Positions 13,001 through 22,800 of a stretch of 64,000 nucleotides of DNA are shown here, piece after piece. Made by a program: the position numbers and the translations under genes. A model generated the notes under the pieces. It saw nothing but the letters and a program-made list of their open reading frames with translations. It did not search any database and had not been told where the DNA came from. Source of the DNA: Steromphala cineraria. Its lineage: Eukaryota > Mollusca > Gastropoda > Trochida > Trochidae. The stretch lies in contig OU744725.1 in NCBI GenBank assembly GCA_916613615.1, positions 69,032,754 to 69,096,753 of the forward strand. Reading direction: 5' to 3'. Every line of letters starts with the position of its first letter. Positions within the stretch are counted from its first letter, which is position 1.

Positions 13001-13669
13001 TGTTATTGCCAAATACGATTCCAATTGAAAACTACTCGACTAATTTAAGTTAGAAAGCGAACAATAAGAAAGTATCTATTCGCTAGATATCATGATAAAC
13101 TGTCATCTTATGATAGATTACATAAATGTTTTAATACACAACAGCTTTGCCAAAGAATTAGCGAAGGATGATACAAAATTAGTCCATTTTCATGTTTCAT
13201 TAGAAAAACAGTAAGGACGGTTGTTCTTTTCAATTTCGGAAATTACAAAGTATCTGCATCGAGATGACAAGGAGGTTTATGGATTATCAACTTCTTTTTT
13301 GTAGAATGTGGCGACGTTTCGGTATAGATTCTTATACCGTTTTCAAGCATATGGGAAAATGGGAGTACAGCAATTTATAAACATGGAAAAAAAGTATCTG
13401 CATGTTTATTCTTATTAATTTTCTCATATGTTATTAATTTGGACGTTTTTTTAAAGAAGCGGCAACAGCGTTTCAAATTATGATGAGATTCATAATAGAG
13501 TTTCTCAGTGTATCTCTTTTCTCAACTCATAGATTCCATATAAAACAGTCAAGGTACATGTATCGTTTCATTTGAAATAACATACTATTTGACTATGGAT
13601 CATAATCATTTACTTCATATACACGAGAAGCTTAGTTACACATTCAGAATCTTAATAAGCATTTCAATC
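13001..13669. other. Intergenic, no gene recognised
   Basis: AT-rich with no exon-like frame. Confidence 0.4.
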
Positions 13670-14220
13670 TTAATGATAATAATAATAATAATAATAACTA
13701 GGACTGCCGCGGCAGTACTTAGGTCTTCAAGATTCCTGTTTGACCTTGACATACTGTTTGACCTTCACATGCATGTTTGACCTTCACATGAATGTTTGTT
13801 AAAGAGGGTTCAAACATAGTCAGCAAAACACCACTTTTCCATATGCAAAATTTGACCCTTCCTCCTGACCGGAAATGACTGTTCGCGAGCGATTTTATTC
13901 TTTTATCTTGAAGACCTTGCTCATGTTTAACTGTCATGCAAAAATCATTAAGTTCTAAGGTCCGGTTTTTTAGCTATCTGCCGATTATGCCCAAAAGCTT
14001 AGTTTATCGATTCCAGGGTAAGGGGTACCTGCATGTCAAGTTTGGGCGAATTTGAACAGGCGGTTTGAGCTGTAGATCCGTCACAAAAATTGTACAAATA
14101 ATAATAATAATAATAAGAAATCGGATAAAAACAATAGGTCTTCACGACTTTGTCTTGAAGACCTAATAATAATAATAATAATACTTTATTACCCTGAAGG
14201 GAATTAGTTTTACATGTAAC
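13670..14220. repeat. Composite repeat bounded by (AAT)n tracts
   Basis: Three TAA/AAT microsatellites (13676-13697, 14098-14116, 14164-14182) frame a GC-richer body. An AGGTCTTCAAG block at 13722-13732 is inverted as CTTGAAGACCT at 14154-14164, so the body looks like an inverted-repeat element that ends in an AAT tail. The last tract is followed by ACTTTATTACCCTGAAGGGA, which resembles the reverse of a LINE-type 3' tail. I therefore suspect two nested elements. Confidence 0.55.
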
Positions 14221-15936
14221 AGACAGAGCTTATACTTCCAGTTACAGAAATGGCAGGGAAGTAGGAACGATAGGTTGTGTTTAAATCACCGCTTGAACAG
14301 TTTAAACCTCAGATATAAAATTCGTCAATCACACAACACATTACACAAGCGACAGTGATTCGACCTGTAACAGTAGCATGTAAAAGAAGCTATTGATCAA
14401 AGCATAATCATAGACTTGACAGAACATCCAGACTGGAGATCATAGGCTTATCTATGGATTTAAAAGTACACAACGTCTGGTGATCACATGGTTATCTATA
14501 TCTTTAATACTAGTATACATCGAGTCTGTTACATGGTCTCCAGTGAGAATTCAACATGAACCGATATATAGCTATCGAGTGCGACATGCATTATCTTGTA
14601 GCTTTCTCTTTGTCATTTGCGATAAGGCATTGCGTGTAAGAAATATATATTGCGGCTACCTGTACAGTTTGACATATAAAGTGATAGCACGAAGAAGGTT
14701 ACATGAAGAAGGCATTAACATATGCAAAGGTAGAATTTCTTTATGAGGATTTATATATTTAACTATCCATTTTTAGATAATATTTATTTCATTGCGGTAG
14801 AAATGTTTACACAATCCATATTAAACTTATGAAAATAATTATGGCCACACATAAAACACAGATAGTGAAGTGAATAATTATTTGTTCTTTGAGAGAGATC
14901 GACAAACGTGACTATAAGCCTTATATATAATTGGGATATATAATTGGAAACTATCAGTCCATAATAGCTTATTATTGTTGTACATGTAATTGCTTTGCCA
15001 GCAGACATTGCAAGATTCTACATTCTCCATTAATGAACCAGGATGATGTTTTATACTTCAGAGAGCAAGTTGACATCCCTCATACGTATGTATGTAAAAT
15101 ATTCCTGATGTCATTATATACTGTTACGTGAGGTTTACAGAGTAGGGTAATTTTCCAACACAAACATCATAAGTTTAAAAAAGCGGTTTATATATGCAAA
15201 GTTTGAAATGATACTAACATTTCATGTTGATAGAGTCTCCAGTGGATGGTATAACGACAATGACCCAAGAACGTGTTTATACGTCGGTCACAAGATTTCA
15301 CTAGTCTCCAAATACACAACATTCTATATACGATGTCACGTCGCGCTCCTGTCAAAACTAGCAAACGAATGTCACTCACATGCTTTCAGATTACGTGGCA
15401 TCTTTGGGTCAGGGCTTTCTGAGCAAAGAGTCCATGCTCTCCGGAACTTGTGTAACGTTTTAAAACCTTACACTTCCTTAACAATAACATCACATACATA
15501 CCAACATTCTTGTGGATGCTGTGGTTTTGGTTGTTATTGAAGATTGGCAACGTTATACTTGTATTTCTGTAAATGTGTCTTTGTACCGTTTACGTTCTCA
15601 TAGTTATTCTGAACATTTCCAAAGCATAAAGAACAAGTTTTTGAGAATATTAATTTTAAAAAATAATCATATTAAATTTCTGTGACAATGTAGCGACAAA
15701 ACACATAAAAGGCTTTGAAAATTTCTGTAAGTCTACCTTATTCTTAGCTACATATATCCTCGTGCCAATAATGTTAAGTTTCAACCTATTAGCATCTTGA
15801 TAATAGTTATGATTTTAATAAATTTCATCAAGATTCTTTGAATGCAGAATTAAGTCCTTTGCCGAAAGACATATGATACAAAAGTGTGCATAAGTTATTC
15901 GCGAGTCGGCTGTAATTGTGACTGAGGTGCATACAA
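14221..15936. other. Intergenic, no gene recognised
   Basis: Overlapping short frames on both strands (14480-14746, 15208-15540 and others) have no motif support. An untranslated first exon and promoter of the downstream UNC93A-like gene may lie here, but I cannot place them. Confidence 0.35.
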
Positions 15937-15972
15937 TATGACGTCATAACTACATACATTCGTGACGTCATA
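15937..15972. promoter_or_regulatory. Paired CRE palindromes upstream of the UNC93A-like gene
   Basis: TGACGTCA occurs at 15939-15946 and 15963-15970 with centres 24 bases apart. The outer bases extend an inverted repeat (ATATGACGTCA ... TGACGTCATAT). TGACGTCA is the consensus CREB/ATF site. The pair lies about 360 bases before the coding start at 16330, so a role in that gene's control is possible but only inferred. Confidence 0.4.
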
Positions 15973-16301
15973 TAAACAAGTTAGCTATCGATGGCTAAAT
16001 TTCACTCTGCAGTATTTACACGGCCGAGTTATATCGAAGGATGTTCAACAAGCGATATCTCTTGTGAATATAATTTTGATGATAAACTTTTTCTATCAAT
16101 ATGTTGAATATGCCCTCTTACTTTATCACTTTATTAAAAAAAAGGGTTCGTATATAAATGGTGCTGAACAATACCTTCGACATTTTCTTTGTTCAATGGA
16201 CATCTTCATTCATTACATTAAATTTTCGGAATATTTGTGGTGAAATCAAAGATATTTTGTTTGAATGTGACCCTTACTCTTTTGTTCTTTTCTGGTTATA
16301 G

Positions 16302-16831
16302 ATAGGATACAGACAAATAAGTGACCAAGATGGAGATGAAATCGAAGGACGGGCCTGGCCCGTATGACGACATCAAACCCAAGTTTACAAAGAACCAGAT
16401 AATCAAGAACCTCCTGGTCGTCAGTTTTGGATTCCTCTTCCTCTTCACCGCATTCCAGTCCATGGCGAATCTGCAAACAAGCCTCAATATGGAGTCAGGG
16501 GTCGGATCCGGTAGTCTTTCCATCCTGTATGCAGCTCTCGTGGTCTCCTGTCTGTTTGTCCCTCCGTTTATGATCGCCCACCTCGGATGCAAATGGACGA
16601 TACCATTATCGATGATAGGTTACATCCTGTACATGGGAGCCAACTTCTATCCTATCTGGGGTCTGATGGCCCCTGCTGCAATAATCCTTGGTCTAGGAGC
16701 TGCTCCTCTATGGTCAGCCAAATGCACCTACCTGACACAGACCGGGGTCTGGTATGCTAAACAAACGGGGCAGTCCGAGGATGCCGTCATCAATGTCTTC
16801 TTTGGAGTTTTCTTCATGATCTTTCAGACAA
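16302..16831 (+). CDS. UNC93A-like exon 1 (first coding exon)
   Basis: A pyrimidine tract ending TTATAG at 16301 suggests a splice acceptor, so 16302-16329 is probably 5' UTR and at least one untranslated exon lies upstream. Coding runs from the ATG at 16330 to 16831, where the donor is GTAAGC. It encodes residues 1-167: a short charged N-terminus (MEMKSKDG), then four or five hydrophobic helices ending FFGVFFMIFQT. It ends in phase 1. Confidence 0.88.
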
Positions 16832-19800
16832 GTAAGCAGAATATGACATGTATTAAGTATAACTTTTCTGCAAAGCCTTTAACATTGAATATCATGTAAA
16901 AATTTGGTTATTTTGAAAATGTATTAGTTACTGTTTAGCTCTTAGACCAAAATGAAGGTCAAAAGTGTGTGAAGATCACAGAGGAAGTCCTAGTTTGTAA
17001 TCCTATCACTTGAAGCACGATTGTTATAATCTTTGGTGTCAGTTATGATGATGATAGCATCTTGAAAACTAATGGGAGCACTGAGTTTAAATATAAGTAT
17101 ATATCTCTTTATACCCTCCTGTAACAAGCGCTTTTAACGGGCTAGAAAGAGGGAAGCCTGGTAAGATGCAATCAAAGTTACTTTCAAAAGCAAAATACAA
17201 AACCCTTTAGCTTATAACACCTGTATGCTTTTAGAAACTATGCTATCTGAATGCACTACTTTGCATAACAAGTTTGACGTTATTTAGTGCCTGAATCATG
17301 GTATACATGTAAGTCTCGGTGACAATAAAAAAGCTTTCCATGCGAGAAGTTACAGTGTTTCATTGACTGAGTTGTATAAGATCGTTTGTGTTGCAACTTT
17401 TCGCCGCTTGGAAAAAAAACCCCGGAATGCCGGTATTTTCGATTTGACTACCTGTGTTGGGAGAGATCAAATGTATATGATGTTGCTACACCTGTCGGAG
17501 AAGAATGGTCAGTATCATGAAAACATATTTTTATTTTCAGGTCAAATTTGGGGCAATCTCATATCTTCGACTGTCTTCAGTAGCAGAGACCCAAACGACA
17601 CCATCGACCAATCAGAAGACGCCCTTTTGTTGTGTGGAGCAAACTTCTGCCCAAAGAGTAAAGCAATATCGAATGCTACAAACTTAGAACGCCCAGTGGA
17701 AACAAAGGTAAAATTTTAACAATCATACATTTGTTGCTAATAAGAATTTTATTTCAAATTTGAAATAATTAATTGGTCTTATAAAATTATGTTCTCGAGG
17801 AAGAACGTCCTTAAGAATAGATTCCATTTTTATCTCTTCTTAAACTAACGATGATAGGAAATTATCAGTTGATGAACTTAAAGGTATTACTGTGACAAGA
17901 CACAATAGTTGGAATAAGTAATTCATGTATTTGTATGTTAATGTAAACTCTGAAATGAAAATCTGTAAAAAAAAGTTCTTATGAAGCCGAAGCTACTCCC
18001 TTTGCTTGCATACAACACGTGTTATTGACCTCATACGTTCAGTTTATGTTGTCAGTATAAGTTACAAGTTAAATCTTTTATTCATCAGTATTATGATTGA
18101 AGAGATACCTCGGCCTCTATTCTGTATTATGATATGTATACATTTGGTATAATTGCAATAACCGATATAGTCCATATAAGATATGGATAGATATAATAGA
18201 TATAAGGTCCACTTGTAACAACTGTTACGTAGGAGGATACGCCTCAATTCATGCCCGTTGAAATAGAATGATTAAATGGCTTCATCGTTCTTTATCATAA
18301 GAGTTATATGCAGCCCCTCGTATCAAAATGTGTTTATTGATAAATGTATGTTTCAATTGCAGATATCCATTATGTAGTGTATCTTCTAATTTGAGATTAT
18401 ATATATCACATTGAAGTTGTTTTCCTCTTTTATAAAGTGTATATCGTGTATCTGAATTTGGATATTGTCAATTTTACTAAATATAATATAAATAAATTTT
18501 ACTCCTACTTTCGAAGTTGTCTGTTTCACTTGTAGATACACAATGTCCACATTATCGTGTATTTGAATGTTGATATTGTATGATTTACTTGCAGATATAC
18601 ATTGTCTGTGGAATCTATACCGCTTGTGCCTGTGCCGCAGCCTTGATCGTCACCGTGCTTCTCGATAAGATCAAGCTTGACAAAGAAGACGGAAATGAAG
18701 GCAAGAAAGTCTCTCCCGAGCTGCTTGTTGCAACTGCCAAACACTGCTTCAAGTCTCACTATCAGAAGCTACTTATACCACTCACCATCTACAGCGGAGT
18801 GGAGCAGGCTTTCATTGGCGGAGACTTTACAAGGGTAGGTTTAGCTAATTTTAATGTAAGGTTTTGCTTAGTCTGATTAGAATCGACCTTGCTCCGAGGA
18901 ATAACATTGCAGAAACTCTAGTGGGGTTCGAGCTCAAGCCACCCAAGTGTTTCCTCTCCGTCAATATCTGACCTCAGATCATTGATTGTATCCAATTAGG
19001 CTTTTCCTTACTAGTCTGCAGATTGGGCTTATGATAACAAGGGTTGTAAAAAGAATCCGTTCACCAAGGCTCATATTACTAGTTTTGTAAATCCAACACG
19101 TGTTTTGAGTCTAAACATTCATTCTATTATTAAATAGGAGAAGGTTAATTTTATCTTACAAACGTGCAGGTGACTCGCACCCTACTGCGTGATTGATATA
19201 TCATTAGTTCTGTATTTTTATTTCATGAAAAACTGTTTGATTTTTACTATTTTCTTAGATAACTTCGTTTCCGGAGCAAAACTAAAATCTTTCATTGCAT
19301 CTTTCTGAAAGTGTATGTTTATTTAGCACCCACTGATGTGGTGGTTTTTGATATGTTTGTACTGTTTGAATTAAAGTTTGTTAAAAATCATTATTATGGA
19401 AAGGATTAAATATCGGTCAACTTTACTGGTGTACAATATAAGTTGAGGTCATGGTAACTTCTAATGATTCATGTCTCGCTCGATTGAAAAAGGGTGGTAT
19501 TTGATAGAAAACATTCTTTCTGTCAAAGCACAGTGAAAGGTATACTTTAAATCATGCGATGAATGTAAATACGTAAAAGCACAGACCCTTATCACAAACA
19601 CTTTTTCATAACATATGCATAGATATCAGTTTCTGATGTAAAACTTTTGAGACATATTTGCATGAACGCGAACAAACGGGAGGTACACAGAATACACGTA
19701 TTTGCTTTCAACGAAAAACTTTGTAGACTTCAACCACATCTATATACATGACATTGTACTATAAAAGCATTAAGTAGACACCGCAGGGCATTCACTTTAT

Positions 19801-22800
19801 TGTAACCAATTACAACCAATCCCTCAATGTCAACTCTGTTCCTTTGAATATAAATAGAACATTCTGTAGTTTAGTTTAGTCGAAGGAACAGCAAAATAAG
19901 TGTATTCTAAAACCAATATGCCCGAAGATATTAGCCTGGGAAACTTATGTCAGGAAAGTAAAAATAAGCTCAAATACCACTTGATCTGTGTTTTGTCGAG
20001 GTCTCGAGGCTCAGCGGGTAAACTTTTGATGCAGACAGTGCTGGTGATGGATTATGAAAATATTCACTAATTCAGATAGTTATGAGATGAGGACAATTAT
20101 GAAAATATTCACTAATTCAGATAGTTATGAGATTACCTTGCCTGTTCCTTTGTAACATAACAGTTAGTTATGAGTTTAAAAGTTTCACAGCGGTCAAATT
20201 CAAACAGACTTGACGTGTGCGTGTTATTGAAATAAATGTTGATTTTTTTCTGCGAATAATCTCGCCAGTACATTGAAGACATATGATCTACAGAGATTTA
20301 TTTCAATTACGAACTCTCCATCATGGTTCGTCATTAAAGGTATTTACTGTTATCAGAATTTCACATTATTAAAAAACTTTTAAGTTGAGAATGAAACGTT
20401 CTTTAATTAAAACTTATGTTTCGATTATGTCGTTTTCTAAACGATATGCTAGGTAAATGTTTAACATATTTTTCCCTTAAGCAAAACTGGTAAATTTAAA
20501 CAAGGGTTCTCATGTCCCTCTGTGTGGTGCTTATGGACTCTATAACATCAACTGAAGGACTTTCTGTTATATCTTAGTTACAGCCAACACCTCTGATCCC
20601 TCACATATATATACTCTCATATTACCAAGAAAAGACGTATGTACATTCTCTTCCTAGTATAACTAGTTCTTATCATACGTGCCTAAACAAATATAATATC
20701 GAGGCCATTCGTGTCAACATTGCTGTAGATCGGTTGGTATATTTACAAACGCATTCAAGCTCCTTTAATGTTTTGCCAGAGTGATATATGGTTTAATCCC
20801 AATATCTCCTATTTCAAATTGGACTTTTAATTGACAGTTAAAGAAATAGGAATAAAAAAATATTCGTGAAGCTTATAAAAATATAGACACATTTGAAAAC
20901 GTCACGGTGAAGTATGCCTGTGAATGATTAATTCGTTCAATGCATTTAAGCTTGGGGTTTTAGTTTCGAATTCGTTATGTATCAATACACCGAAATCCTT
21001 AAAGGGGCAGTAGCACGTTTTTAGGGGGAATATAAGGTGATGTCAGGAAAATGAAAATAAATGGTTCCAAATGAAAGACAATGTATTTAAACTAAATGGA
21101 GCAGTAATAATTCAAATATATAACGTAAGGTTCAGCCATGCGATTCCTTTTTCTTACAAAAATGAATTAAAGGTGTTCACACAAAAATGGCCGCCAATGG
21201 AATTTATGTGAATCTTCATACTTTGTCCTCTGACTATGGCTGATTGGCTTGTGTTATGAGATTTTTGACACTATCAAAATACTACATTTAGCATTAACGT
21301 ACATTTATCAGCGAAAATTTTGAAATATAAAATTATCAAAAAACGTGCTACTGCCCCTTTAAGATGATCGATTTGTTTGTAAAACCAGTCCACGTTTTTG
21401 CTAACTACAATGAGCCTGCATATATAAGTAGTCACGATATTTGAATGTAATTTCGAATAACAATGAGATATCAAATAATTCTTTAAAAAAAGTCAAAAAG
21501 TCTTTAGATTGATAGTATAGATTTTGTTGAATAAACAGATTTTTTTCTAGGTTAATGATTGGAAAATCTTTTCAAAGCGTTTAAACACAATCTAAATAAA
21601 TTTGGATCAACAGGTTTTATATTTGGTCATACTGTTGATCTAAGATTGGTCCGTAAGGCGGGTCATCCCGCTGACCTCTGAAATCAGCCGCTCGGCCAAT
21701 CAGAAAAGTTGCCCTAGCTCGCTGGAAGTTTACAAAACTCAGCAGCACATCTTTTGAAATGGATGATGTTCGGAGCTCTGTCATTCGGAGCGGAGCAGAG
21801 CGATCATTTCGATGAACAATCCGATTGCTTGGATATATTAATGGATTAGATTTTTTCATTTTAAAATGATTAGCGTATTTGCTAGTTGTCAATGACAAAT
21901 GACGATTGCACATCGCACAGATACTAACGTGGCGCATAATAATCACAAAGTTCGAGCACGATAAAGTCAATATTAACGAAAATCCTCATGCAAGGGGAGG
22001 TAACTAATTTTTTATCAAACTTGTTTGTACTAATTTCTTTCGTTTCTATCCAAAAAATTTTAAAAAGTGATTTTTTGTTAATCATAAATCTAAATATGTT
22101 TCATACAAACAAAATAAAGCCAACCTACTGATATTTTTATTATCAGTATCAAAAACAAGATCAATTTTCACAATGCACACTGTTATTGAGAACAGGCCAT
22201 AAGCTATCATATGTTTCTTCCGTTTACACATTGAATGAGCGACTATGAACTGTTTGTGACGTCGAATTTGATTGATCAAATCGCGAATTCGTTATTTGCA
22301 TACGAAAGGTCACCGGGACGACCTCTCACACTGGTCAATCTCAGATCAACAGTATGACAAAACAAAAAATCTGTTGATCTAAATTTATTAAGTGCGAATC
22401 AGTACACCTAATTAAGGTTATGTATTTTCTATGTATTATTTATATTAACAAAACCAATTTCGAGAAATAAGCATGAAATTGATCGTCAAAGGTTTGATGA
22501 AGAACACCAGTTAACCATTAGATTTATTTCTTAGAAATATTCCGTTTAGCAGTGGTCGTCAAGTCAATCTTTGTACATCATTTTCCTTAAAGTATAACCA
22601 TTCACTAATTCGCGGTACGCTCAAATGTATAGTATTGTATTGGTGTATTGCCTTCATCCATCATGTATTTGTGAGGCAAACTGACATATAGATGGAACGC
22701 TTTTGTAAATGTTACTTTTAAGAAGCAAATCTGAACTCTTACACCTTTTGTTTCCAGTCATACATCACGTGTTCAATTGGGATCTGGAACGTGGGTTACA

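Noticed and set aside
15208..15540. 110-codon plus-strand frame
   Set aside because: No recognisable motif and biased, low-complexity C-terminus; overlaps another frame on the minus strand. Treated as chance.
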